Positions 26,880 through 34,833 of a stretch of DNA of 64,000 bases are shown here, piece after piece. Each line of letters starts with the position of its first letter. The first letter of the stretch is position 1. Source of the stretch: Streptomyces solicavernae (GTDB lineage Bacteria; Actinomycetota; Actinomycetes; Streptomycetales; Streptomycetaceae); assembly GCF_029968095.1 (NCBI RefSeq), contig NZ_JASCIR010000007.1, forward strand, positions 186,001 through 250,000, given 5' to 3'. The notes beneath the pieces were generated by a model, which had not been told where the DNA came from, ran no database searches, and worked only from the letters and a program-made list of their open reading frames with translations. Position numbers and translations under genes: made by a program.

Positions 26880-29501
26880 TTACCCGATCGGCGCCATCCG
26901 GTCGACCATGCCCGGGTGGTCCTTCATCCACGCTTCGACGGCCGCTTCCTCCTGGCCCTTGCCGCGCTTCTTGATCTCGTTCTCCAGGCTGGCGAGCTCT
27001 TCCTCGCTCATCTTGAAGTTCTTCAGCCACTTGGAGAGCTGCGGGTACTGCTTCGGGAAGTTCTTGTTGGCGATGTTGTAGAGCTTGTCGCCCTCGCCGA
27101 ACAGGCCCTTGCCGTCCTTCAGCTTGGTCAGCTCGTACTCGCTGTACGCCCAGTGCGGCGTCCACAGCAGCACGGCGACCGGCTCCTTCTTCGCGTACGC
27201 GCGCTTGAGCTCGGCCAGCATCGCCGGGGTGGAGCCCTTGACGAGCTGGTACTCCTTGTCGAGGCCGTAGCCCGGAAGGATCTTGTCCTTCATCTTGGTC
27301 ATGATCCCGGCGCCCGGCTCGATGCCGATGATCTTGCCGTTGAACTCGTCGGCGCGGCCCTTGAGGTCCTCGATGGACTTCACGCCCTTGACGTACGAGG
27401 GGACCGCGATCTCCAGCGATGTCGGGCTGTACCAGGAGCCGAGCTTGACCAGGTCGTTCTTGTGCTTGTCCCAGTACTGCTTCTGCGTGGTCGGCAGCCA
27501 GGCGTCGAAGTTGACGTCCAGGGAGCCCGTGGAGAGACCGGCGAAGACCGGGCCGACGTCGGACTGCTTCAGGTTCAGCGTGTAGCCGCGCTTCTCCAGG
27601 ACGTTCTTCCAGAGGTACGTCACGGCGACGTCCTCGTCCCACGGGAACCAGGCCACGTTGACCGGACGCGCGGCCTCGCCCTTGCCGCCCTCGGTGGGCG
27701 CCTTCTTCTGGACGGGGGCGAGCTTGTCGACCAGGCCCGGGTTCTTCTTCAGCCAGCCGCGGACGGCCTCCTGCTGCTTGCCCTTGCCGGCCTTGTTGAT
27801 CTCCGACTCAAGGCTGGTGAGCTGCTTCTCGGTGAGCTTGAAGTCCTTCAGCCACTTGGCGACCTCGGGGTTCTCGGCCGCGAAGCCCTTGCGCGCCACG
27901 GTGTGCACCTGGTCACCCTCGCCCCAGGCGCCCTTCGGGTCCTTCAGCTTCTTCAGGTCGAAGTCGCTGTAGGCCCAGTGCGGCGACCACAGGGTGGTGA
28001 CGATCGGCTCCTTCTTGGCGTACGCGCGCTTCAGCTCGGCCAGCATCGCGGGCGTCGAGCCGTCGACGACCTTGAACTCGCCTTCCAGGCCGTACTCCTT
28101 GAGCACCTTGTCCTTGAGCAGCTTCATCATGCCGGCGCTGGGCTCGATGCCGATGATCTTGCCGTCGAACTTGTCGCCCTGGCCCTTGAGGTCCGCGAGC
28201 GAGTCGATGCCCTTCACATACGAGGGCACGGTGAGCTCCAGGGAGGTCGGGCCGTACCAGTCGCCCAGGTCCTCCAGCTTGGAGCCGTACTTCTTCCAGT
28301 ACTCCGCGTGCGTGGTGGGCAGCCAGGCGTCGGTCTGGAAGTCCAGCTGGCCCTGCGCGAGGGAGGTGTAGAGGGGGCCCGCTTCGAGCTGCTTGACCTC
28401 GGGCTTGAAGCCGCGCTGCTCCAGGATCTCCTTCCAGAGGAAGGTGGAGGCGACGCCCTCGTCCCACGGGATGTAGCCCATGGAGATCTTCTTGCCCTGG
28501 CCGACGTTGGTGCCGTCGCCGGCCGCCTCGGTGTCGGCCTTGCCCATGAAGTTCAGGCCGCCGGCCACGAGGGCGAGGATCACGACGCCGACCACCGCGA
28601 ACGCGGGGCGCGGACGGTAGCTCCAGATCTTCAGGCCCTGCACGGCGCGCACCTTGGCGGCGGCGCGACGGCCGAGCGGCGAGACCTGGGTGCCGAGCGA
28701 GCCGGTGATGCGGTCCAGGTAGATGGCGAGGATGACGATGGAGACACCGGCCTCGGCGCCGAGGCCCACGTCGAGCTGGCCGATGGCCTGGTTGACGTCA
28801 CCGCCGAGGCCGCCGGTGCCGACCATGCCCGCGATCGCGGTCATGGACAGGCCCAGCATGATGACCTGGTTGACGCCCGCCATGATCGTCGGCAGGGCCA
28901 GCGGGAGCTGGACGCGGAGCAGCGTGTTGCGCGGCGTGGTGCCGAACGCCTCGGCCGCCTCGACCAGTTCCTTGTCGACCTGCCGGATGCCCAGCTCCGT
29001 CATGCGGACGCCGGGGGCCAGGGCGAAGATCAGGGTGGCGATGATGCCCGCGGGCGCGCCCAGGCCGAAGAACAGGATGGCCGGGATCAGGTAGATCATC
29101 GCGGGCAGCGTCTGCATGAAGTCCAGGACGGGCCGGACGATCCCGCTGACGGTGCTGGAGCGCGCCGCCCAGATGCCGAGCGGCACCGAGACGACGAGCG
29201 CGATGATCGTGGCGACGAGCACCAGGGACAACGTGATCATCGCGTTGGCCCAGAGGCCCATCGAGACGATCAGCCCGAAGCCCGCGAAGCTCAGCACACC
29301 GGCGAGCAGTCCGCGCAGCCAGAACGCGAGCACCGCGAGGATACCGACGAGCAGCAGCGGCTCGGGCGCGGAGAGGACGGCGACGATGCCGTCGTAGAGG
29401 CCGGTGACGACCGCCTTGATGGCGTCGAACAGCCAGCTCATGTTGTTGAGGAGCCAGTTGACTCCGCTGTTGACCCAGTCTCCGAGGGGGACCCTAGGCA
29501 T
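26880..29501 (-). CDS. Glycine betaine ABC permease fused to two binding domains
   Basis: 873 aa. Residues ~1-290 are an OpuAB/ProW permease: about six helices and the EAA-like loop (FGTTPRNTLLRVQLPLALPTIMAGVNQVIMLGLSMTAIAGMVG). A further helix at ~307-325 (PAFAVVGVVILALVAGGL) leads outside. Two OpuAC substrate-binding domains follow, ~340-600 (KISMGYIPWDEGVASTFLWKEIL) and ~610-873 (VNVAWFPWDEDVAVTYLWKNVL). Each has a Trp/Tyr-rich pocket region and the strings AWLPTTHAEYW or AWLPTTQKQYW. The duplication gives two receptors per permease and four per dimer. It imports betaine-type osmolytes with the ATPase encoded just upstream, with which it overlaps 8 nt. Confidence 0.94.
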   Translation of the reverse strand: MPRVPLGDWVNSGVNWLLNNMSWLFDAIKAVVTGLYDGIVAVLSAPEPLLLVGILAVLAFWLRGLLAGVLSFAGFGLIVSMGLWANAMITLSLVLVATIIALVVSVPLGIWAARSSTVSGIVRPVLDFMQTLPAMIYLIPAILFFGLGAPAGIIATLIFALAPGVRMTELGIRQVDKELVEAAEAFGTTPRNTLLRVQLPLALPTIMAGVNQVIMLGLSMTAIAGMVGTGGLGGDVNQAIGQLDVGLGAEAGVSIVILAIYLDRITGSLGTQVSPLGRRAAAKVRAVQGLKIWSYRPRPAFAVVGVVILALVAGGLNFMGKADTEAAGDGTNVGQGKKISMGYIPWDEGVASTFLWKEILEQRGFKPEVKQLEAGPLYTSLAQGQLDFQTDAWLPTTHAEYWKKYGSKLEDLGDWYGPTSLELTVPSYVKGIDSLADLKGQGDKFDGKIIGIEPSAGMMKLLKDKVLKEYGLEGEFKVVDGSTPAMLAELKRAYAKKEPIVTTLWSPHWAYSDFDLKKLKDPKGAWGEGDQVHTVARKGFAAENPEVAKWLKDFKLTEKQLTSLESEINKAGKGKQQEAVRGWLKKNPGLVDKLAPVQKKAPTEGGKGEAARPVNVAWFPWDEDVAVTYLWKNVLEKRGYTLNLKQSDVGPVFAGLSTGSLDVNFDAWLPTTQKQYWDKHKNDLVKLGSWYSPTSLEIAVPSYVKGVKSIEDLKGRADEFNGKIIGIEPGAGIMTKMKDKILPGYGLDKEYQLVKGSTPAMLAELKRAYAKKEPVAVLLWTPHWAYSEYELTKLKDGKGLFGEGDKLYNIANKNFPKQYPQLSKWLKNFKMSEEELASLENEIKKRGKGQEEAAVEAWMKDHPGMVDRMAPIG

Positions 29502-30720
29502 TCGTGGCCACCTCCTCGGCGTCGTTGGCCTCGTCTTCGTCGGGCTTCACGCCCTCGGCGGCCTTGGCGTCCGCGTCGGGCTTCGCGTCCTGCTTGGTGA
29601 GCGTGAGCGCCTCGTCCCGCTGGTGCGGTACGGCGGGCTCCACGGCGTCGCCCTCCACGGCGTCGCCCTCCACGGCGGCGTTCTCCACCGCGGCGTTCTC
29701 CTCGCCGAGCGCGGTGAGCAGGCGCGTACGCGAGACCTGGCCGACGAGCTCGCCCGCGGCGTCGGCCACGGCGACAGGGGCGTCGGCGGCTGCGCACAGC
29801 GAGAACAGCTCGACGAGCGGCGTGTCCTTGCCGACCGTCGCGGGCGCGGCGGCGCGCACGGCGTCCGCGGCCCCCTCGACCGGCTCCATGACGGCACCGG
29901 CGGTGAGCACGCGGGAGCGGTCCACGTCCTGGATGAAGGACGCGACGTAGTCGCTGGCGGGGCGCACGAGGATGTCCTCGGAGCTGCCGGTCTGCACGAT
30001 CCGGCCGTCCCGCATGACCGCGATCTGGTCGCCGAGACGCATCGCCTCGTTGAGGTCGTGGGTGATGAAGACGATCGTCTTCTTCAGGGTCTTCTGCAGC
30101 TCCAGGAGCTGGTCCTGCATGTCGCGCCGGATCAGCGGGTCGAGCGCGCTGAACGACTCGTCCATGAGCAGCAGGTCGGCGTCGGTGGCGAGCGCGCGGG
30201 CCAGGCCGACGCGCTGCTGCATACCGCCGGACAGCTCGTCGGGCCAGGACTTCTCCCAGCCCTCCAGGCCGCACAGGCGCAGCGACTCGGTGGCCCGCTC
30301 CTCGCGCTCGCTCCGGCTGACGCCCTGCACTTCGAGGCCGTACGCGGCGTTCTCCAGGACGCTGCGGTGCGGGAAGAGGGCGAAGTGCTGGAAGACCATG
30401 CTGATCTTCTTCGAGCGGACCTCGCGCAGCTTGCGCGGGCTGAGGTGCGTGATGTCCTCACCGTCGAAGAGCACCCGGCCGGCGGTCGGTTCGAGCAGTC
30501 CGTTGAGCATGCGCAGCAGCGTGGACTTGCCGGATCCGGACAGACCCATGACGACGAAGATCTGGCCCGGCTCGACGGTGAACGAAGCGTCGATCACCGC
30601 GGCGGTGGTGCCGTCGGCGCGGAGCTCGTCGCGGTCGGTACCGCTTTCGAGCCTGCGGACCGCGTCGTCGGGTCGTCTGCCGAACACCTTGTAGAGGTGC
30701 TCGGCCTGCAGCCTGGACAT
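29494..30720 (-). CDS. Glycine betaine ABC transporter ATP-binding protein with CBS region
   Basis: 408 aa. ProV/OpuAA ATPase: Walker A GLSGSGKSTLLRMLNG, Q-loop FQHFALFPHRSV, signature LSGGMQQRVGLARALA, Walker B LLLMDESFSALDP, and switch FITHDLNEAMRLGDQ. A C-terminal CBS-like part (~255-340), associated with ionic-strength sensing in this family, ends LVGQVSRTRLLTALGEE. Then comes an acidic tail built of NAAVE/GDAVE tandem repeats. The 391-nt upstream region is listed separately. Osmotic induction is likely by family knowledge, not shown here. Confidence 0.93.
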   Translation of the reverse strand: MSRLQAEHLYKVFGRRPDDAVRRLESGTDRDELRADGTTAAVIDASFTVEPGQIFVVMGLSGSGKSTLLRMLNGLLEPTAGRVLFDGEDITHLSPRKLREVRSKKISMVFQHFALFPHRSVLENAAYGLEVQGVSRSEREERATESLRLCGLEGWEKSWPDELSGGMQQRVGLARALATDADLLLMDESFSALDPLIRRDMQDQLLELQKTLKKTIVFITHDLNEAMRLGDQIAVMRDGRIVQTGSSEDILVRPASDYVASFIQDVDRSRVLTAGAVMEPVEGAADAVRAAAPATVGKDTPLVELFSLCAAADAPVAVADAAGELVGQVSRTRLLTALGEENAAVENAAVEGDAVEGDAVEPAVPHQRDEALTLTKQDAKPDADAKAAEGVKPDEDEANDAEEVATNA

Positions 30721-31111
30721 AAAGCCTCTCGGTTCGTACGTGAGACGGCCCGCCTCCCCCGCCGGCGGGCCGTGGAGCGACGCGGAATCCTCCCGCTCAC
30801 CGTTTCAAACGGACTAGTTGAATCCGTCAATCGGTTCGCTCCGGGTTCGCGCCTGCCCTGGACCCATCCGCCTGAAACGCAAGAGTGTTCCAGCTCACAG
30901 CCCTGGATGTTCATCCACTGTTTCCGCGTACGGCCGGACACGGGACGTAATCGCCTCGGTGTGAGGGAACCGTGACGGGGCCGTGACGGGGCGGCGTCTA
31001 CGCCGGGTCATCGGATACGCACGGATCTCGAAGGTTTTCACGCCCCGGCGTGGCCCGATATCGGAGCCGCGACCGGGGCGTTCTCTGCATTCACACGTTC
31101 GGCGTTCGGCG
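30721..31111. other. Intergenic region upstream of the glycine betaine operon
   Basis: 391 nt with no credible gene. It contains a leader hairpin GGCCCGCC/GGCGGGCC (30747-30771), a perfect palindrome CCGTTTCAAACGG (30800-30812), a nearby minus-strand TTGACG, an 11-bp direct repeat CCGTGACGGGG near 30971-30992, and at 31041-31080 a stem CGCCCCGG/CCGGGGCG with CCGATATCGG in its loop that may end the Nudix transcript. Confidence 0.55.
30800..30812. promoter_or_regulatory. Palindrome CCGTTTCAAACGG upstream of the betaine ATPase gene
   Basis: Perfect 13-bp palindrome 80-92 nt upstream of the start. On the minus strand it follows TTGACG by about 15 nt and so would overlap a promoter. A candidate operator for osmotic or general-stress control. 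Confidence 0.4.
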
Positions 31112-31582
31112 TCACCCCAGGTACGGCGTCGACCGACCTTCGAGGAAGTGCCCGATCCGAAGCCGCTGGGTGTGGTGCATCGGCAGCGCATCCACTTCGC
31201 CGGGAGCGACGAACCGGACCTCGGTGCTTTCATCCGAGATGGCCAACAAGCCGCCCACGATCCGCGCCATGAAGCACACGTTGAACTGTCGGCGCACCTC
31301 GCCGTCCGTGTACGCGATGACGTGGCGCGGGTCGGTGTACGTACCGACAAGCCCGGTGATCTCGACGACCAGACCGGTCTCTTCGCGGACCTCGCGCACG
31401 GCGCACCCTGGCAGCGAGTCGGTCATGTCCATACCGCCGCCCGGCAACGCCCACAAGCCGTTGTCGGAGCGCCGTTGCAGCAGGATGCGGCCCGTGTCAT
31501 CGGTCACGACGGCCGACGCCGCCACGACCATGCTGTTCGGCTCTGGAGCTTCGGGGTCGTTGAAGTACTCGGTACGTGCCAT
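31112..31582 (-). CDS. Nudix hydrolase
   Basis: 156 aa. Nudix box GGGMDMTDSLPGCAVREVREETG, in which the first Glu of the consensus is Asp; the REVREETG metal-binding helix is intact. Such enzymes hydrolyse nucleoside diphosphates linked to other groups; specificity is not predictable. It starts 3 nt after the stop of an XRE-type regulator gene and is clearly co-transcribed. Together they look like an accessory islet between conserved blocks; codon use is slightly less GC-extreme than in the neighbours. Confidence 0.88.
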   Translation of the reverse strand: MARTEYFNDPEAPEPNSMVVAASAVVTDDTGRILLQRRSDNGLWALPGGGMDMTDSLPGCAVREVREETGLVVEITGLVGTYTDPRHVIAYTDGEVRRQFNVCFMARIVGGLLAISDESTEVRFVAPGEVDALPMHHTQRLRIGHFLEGRSTPYLG

Positions 31583-31585
31583 CGC

Positions 31586-32329
31586 TCAATCCTGCTGCAC
31601 CGGCGTGGCCTTGTCCCACACGGCTTCGAAGCTGTCCGCGTACGCGTCGAACATGCCGCCGCTCGCGTTGCGGCGGAGGTGCCATACGGGCGCGCCGTAC
31701 GCGTTCACGCCGAACACGTGAGTGTTGACCAACACCTGATCGTCGGCGCGGTACAGCGAGTTGTAGAGCGTCGTGCCATGCGTGCGCAGCTCGATCCCCG
31801 GCGTGCCGAGCAAGGGCCGGTAGTGCATCAGCGCCAAGCGGCAGCGCGATTCGATGCCGTGGCCGAACCGCTCCTCCTCGCCGCGCTGCCTGACGTTCTC
31901 GCTGTCGGCGTCTCCGATGGCGATGCGAACGGCGCACCCTTCGGCGGCCCGCTCGCGGATCAGGTCGTTCAGACGGGGATACGCCTCGTGCAGGAACACC
32001 GCCGCGTACACCAACACGTCGATGCATTCCTGCGCTTGGGCGAACAGGTCCACGTACGTCGACGCGGGGAGGTCCGCCCGCTGCTCGTACAGGGCGACCA
32101 ACTCCGGACTGACCGCCCTTGCCGCGCGGGCCTGCCGAAGCGCTGGCCAGAGCGCATACACATCTTCCCCTAGGATCTCGGCGGCTTGAAGTGCCGTCAC
32201 GCGCCGGGGAGTTCGCCCGAGGTTGACCCATCGTTCAACGCTCTTCGGATCAACACCCGCCTTCTCGGCGAGCGTTGCATGCGTCCAGCCCCCGGACGCC
32301 ATGAGGGCCCGTAAGCGCTCGTTCGGCAT
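31586..32329 (-). CDS. XRE-type HTH protein with PLD-like C-terminal domain
   Basis: 247 aa. HTH in residues ~1-60 (LMASGGWTHATLAEKAGVDPKSVERWVNLGRTPRR). The C-terminal ~170 aa (DLFAQAQECIDVLVYAAVFLHEAYPRLNDLIRERAAEGCAVRIAIGDADSENV) resembles the phospholipase D-like fold, but a standard HxK motif is not visible. Followed after 3 nt by the Nudix hydrolase. Such XRE/Nudix pairs occur in multiple copies in Streptomyces. Three GGACGT repeats upstream may be its binding sites. Confidence 0.82.
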   Translation of the reverse strand: MPNERLRALMASGGWTHATLAEKAGVDPKSVERWVNLGRTPRRVTALQAAEILGEDVYALWPALRQARAARAVSPELVALYEQRADLPASTYVDLFAQAQECIDVLVYAAVFLHEAYPRLNDLIRERAAEGCAVRIAIGDADSENVRQRGEEERFGHGIESRCRLALMHYRPLLGTPGIELRTHGTTLYNSLYRADDQVLVNTHVFGVNAYGAPVWHLRRNASGGMFDAYADSFEAVWDKATPVQQD

Positions 32330-32351
32330 GGTCAGCGTCTCCCCGCACTCC

Positions 32352-32391
32352 GGACGTTGTTAGGGACGTTTTACCGCACGCGGGACGTCCC
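32352..32391. promoter_or_regulatory. Three GGACGT repeats upstream of the XRE-type gene
   Basis: GGACGT at 32352-32357, GGACGT at 32364-32369 and the palindrome GGGACGTCCC at 32382-32391, spanning 23-62 nt upstream of the XRE-type start and 57-96 nt upstream of the divergent small gene. Candidate operator cluster. Confidence 0.45.
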
Positions 32392-32447
32392 GGAGTGGGA
32401 AACGTACGCGGTTCCACCGTCCCGGTGGTCCGGCCGAACATCGGTCC

Positions 32448-32639
32448 ATGACCAGGACGAAGGACATCCACCCCGGCAACTACGAGTACCTGACGTATGC
32501 GCCACAGGGGCACCGATGCACGACATGCCAACGGCCGATCGGGCCGTTGGAGCTCACCCGGCGATACTCCGTCGGCCGCCCGTCCGGCTCTCCGGTCGTC
32601 GAGTACCGGCACGCGCCCCGGTGCCCGAAGAGGCCGTGA
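32448..32639 (+). CDS. Small Cys-containing hypothetical protein
   Basis: 63 aa. CTTC (residues 24-27) and a later Cys and His (YRHAPRCPKRP) suggest a small zinc-binding fold. It is divergent from the XRE-type gene and shares the GGACGT promoter region, so it may be regulated with it. No good ribosome site is visible, so it may be leaderless or weakly translated. No family recognised. Confidence 0.55.
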   Translation: MTRTKDIHPGNYEYLTYAPQGHRCTTCQRPIGPLELTRRYSVGRPSGSPVVEYRHAPRCPKRP

Positions 32640-32812
32640 CCCATGGCGGTATCAAGGCAGGACATCGGACGGACCGACGGGACGACTCGGGGAGGGCCAC
32701 AGGTACGCGACCATCGGCGAAGACGCGCACGGGACGACGGAACGGCATCCCACGCCTGGATGGATGCCGGGGCGTTCGGCGTCCATGGGACGAGCAGTGC
32801 GATCCTGTCGGC

Positions 32813-33742
32813 ATGACAACCCGCCCTCCCAAGTGTCTGTTGCTCGACACCGCTTCCCTGTACTTCCGGGCGTACTTCGGCGTCCCGGAATCCGTGAAGG
32901 CCCCGGACGGCACGCCGGTGAACGCCGTGCGCGGGCTGCTCGAATTCATCACGCGCCTGGTCCTCGACCACCACCCCGACGAGCTGGTGGCCTGCATGGA
33001 CGCGGACTGGCGCCCGCAGTGGCGGGTGGACCTCATCCCCTCGTACAAGGCGCATCGCGTCGCGGAGGAGGTGCCCGGGGGTGCCGACGAGGAGGAGATC
33101 CCCGACACCCTCTCGCCGCAGGTGCCGATCATCGAGGACTTCCTGGACGCCCTCGGCATCACCCGCATCGGCGCCCCGGGGTACGAGGCGGACGACGTGA
33201 TCGGCACGCTCGCCGCCCGCGCCACGGGCCCGGTCGACATCGTCACCGGCGACCGCGACCTCTACCAGCTGGTCGACGACAAGCGCGGGATCCGCGTCCT
33301 GTACCCGCTCAAGGGCGTCGGCACGCTCCAGGTCACCGACGAGGCGTGGCTGCGCGAGAAGTACGCGGTGGACGGCTCCGGCTATGTCGACCTGGCGCTG
33401 CTGCGCGGCGACCCGAGCGACGGCCTGCCCGGCGTCCCCGGCATCGGCGAGAAGACCGCAGCCAAGCTGCTCGCCCAGTTCGGCGACCTCGCCGGGATCA
33501 TGGCCGCCGTCGACGACCCGAAGTCGAAGCTCACGCCCTCGCAGCGCAAGCGCCTGGACGAGTCCCGGCCGTACGTCGCGGTGGCGCCGAAGGTCGTCCG
33601 CGTCGCCACGGACGTCCCGGTCCCGGACGTTCCGCTCACCCTGCCCCGCGAGCCGCGCGACCCGGCGGCGCTCGACGAGCTGGCCACCCGCTGGGGCCTG
33701 ACGGGTCCGGTGAAGCGGCTGCTTCTGATCCTCGAAGGGTGA
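32813..33742 (+). CDS. 5'-3' exonuclease (FEN/PolA-N-like)
   Basis: 309 aa from ATG 32813 (MTTRPPKCLLLDTASLYFRAYFG); the longer upstream frame has foreign composition and is excluded. FEN-type catalytic acids: LLLDTASL, ACMDADWRPQWR, GYEADDVIGTLA, IVTGDRDLYQLV. An H3TH DNA-binding loop follows (DGLPGVPGIGEKTAAKLLAQFGD). It is a free-standing flap/RNA-primer nuclease like the N-terminal domain of DNA polymerase I, common in actinobacteria. Acts in repair or primer removal; its in vivo role in Streptomyces is unknown. Confidence 0.92.
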   Translation: MTTRPPKCLLLDTASLYFRAYFGVPESVKAPDGTPVNAVRGLLEFITRLVLDHHPDELVACMDADWRPQWRVDLIPSYKAHRVAEEVPGGADEEEIPDTLSPQVPIIEDFLDALGITRIGAPGYEADDVIGTLAARATGPVDIVTGDRDLYQLVDDKRGIRVLYPLKGVGTLQVTDEAWLREKYAVDGSGYVDLALLRGDPSDGLPGVPGIGEKTAAKLLAQFGDLAGIMAAVDDPKSKLTPSQRKRLDESRPYVAVAPKVVRVATDVPVPDVPLTLPREPRDPAALDELATRWGLTGPVKRLLLILEG

Positions 33743-33797
33743 GACCTCTGAACCTCGAAGGATCCTCGAAGGGGGAGGCCTCCTCCGGACCGAGGTG

Positions 33798-33816
33798 TTA
33801 ACTTAGGCTTACCTAA
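33798..33816. promoter_or_regulatory. Iron box (DmdR/IdeR/DtxR-type operator)
   Basis: TTAACTTAGGCTTACCTAA, 29-47 nt upstream of the siderophore-interacting protein start. It matches the 19-bp interrupted palindrome TTAGGTTAGGCTCACCTAA recognised by DtxR-family repressors (DmdR1 in Streptomyces). Repression with Fe(II), derepression in iron starvation. Confidence 0.9.
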
Positions 33817-33844
33817 GCGATACTTCTCTGGTCAGGAGGCCTCC

Positions 33845-34702
33845 GTGGCAGAACGTCCGGCCCGCACAGCGCCGAAGGCCCACCTCGCGGAGGTGGTCCG
33901 TACCGAGCGGCTCACCCCGCACATGCAGCGGGTGGTGCTCGGCGGCCCCGGCCTCGACCGGTTCGAGGCGGGCACGCACACCGACCACTACATCAAGCTG
34001 CTGTTCCCGGCCCCGGGCGTGACCTACCCCGAGCCGTTCGACATCCAGCGGATCCGCGCGGACTTTCCGCGCGACCAGTGGCCGGTGACGCGCACGTACA
34101 CGGTGCGCGCCTGGAACCCCGAACTCCGCGAGCTGACCGTGGACTTCGTGGTCCACGGCGACGAGGGCCTGGCAGGGCCGTGGTCCGCCGCGGCGCGTCC
34201 GGGCGACCGGGTCCGCTTCCTGGGCCCGGGCGGCGGGTACGCGCCGGACGCCGCCGCGGGCTGGCACCTCCTGGCCGGCGACGAGTCGGCGCTGCCCGCG
34301 ATCGCCGCGTCCCTGGAGCGGATCCCGGCGGGCGCACCGGTGCACGCCTTCGTCGAGGTGGCCGGTTCGGAGGAGGAGCAGGACGTGGTCTCCCCCGGCG
34401 GCGCCCGGATCACCTGGCTGCACCGCGGCTCCCGCCCGGTCGGCCAGGCCCTGGTCGAAATGGTCACGGGCCTCGACTTCCCGGCCGGTGACGTCCAGGC
34501 GTTCGTGCACGGCGAGGCGGGCTTCGTGAAGGAGCTCCGCCGCCACCTCCGCCTGGACCGCGAGATCCCCCGCGAGCGCCTCTCCATCTCCGGCTACTGG
34601 CGCCTCGGCCACAACGAGGAGGGCTGGCAGTCCGCCAAGCGCGACTGGAACGCCCAGGTGGAGGCGGAGCAGGAATCCCCGGTCGGCGCGAACGCAGCCT
34701 GA
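33845..34702 (+). CDS. Siderophore-interacting protein (NAD(P)H-flavin ferric reductase)
   Basis: 285 aa from GTG 33845 behind AGGAGG. ViuB/SIP family: FAD-binding domain with RTYTVRAWNPELRELTVDFVVHGDEGLAGPWSAAARPGD, and a SIP C-terminal domain (HLLAGDESALPAIAASLERIP, FVHGEAGFVKELRRHL, SGYWRLGHNEEGW). It reduces ferric siderophores in the cytoplasm to free Fe(II). A perfect-looking iron box sits in its promoter. No siderophore transporter is adjacent, so it is probably a stand-alone member of the iron regulon. Confidence 0.94.
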   Translation: MAERPARTAPKAHLAEVVRTERLTPHMQRVVLGGPGLDRFEAGTHTDHYIKLLFPAPGVTYPEPFDIQRIRADFPRDQWPVTRTYTVRAWNPELRELTVDFVVHGDEGLAGPWSAAARPGDRVRFLGPGGGYAPDAAAGWHLLAGDESALPAIAASLERIPAGAPVHAFVEVAGSEEEQDVVSPGGARITWLHRGSRPVGQALVEMVTGLDFPAGDVQAFVHGEAGFVKELRRHLRLDREIPRERLSISGYWRLGHNEEGWQSAKRDWNAQVEAEQESPVGANAA

Positions 34703-34731
34703 CCGAACCGCCACCCCTACGACGCCCCGCA

Positions 34732-34756
34732 CGGCCCCGGATCCCCACCGGGGCCG
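34732..34756 (+). terminator. Terminator after the siderophore-interacting protein
   Basis: Nine-bp stem CGGCCCCGG / CCGGGGCCG with a 7-nt loop, 30 nt past the stop codon. Confidence 0.7.
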
Positions 34757-34833
34757 CGCCGCCTCCGGGCACGCACGGGGTCCCGTACGACCGCGCCCCT
34801 CCACCGCGGCCCCGCCCCCGTACCCTGGCCCCC

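Noticed and set aside
32640..32812. Additional N-terminal part for the 5'-3' exonuclease
   Set aside because: The open frame extends upstream, but its composition and lack of nuclease motifs point to ATG 32813 as the start.
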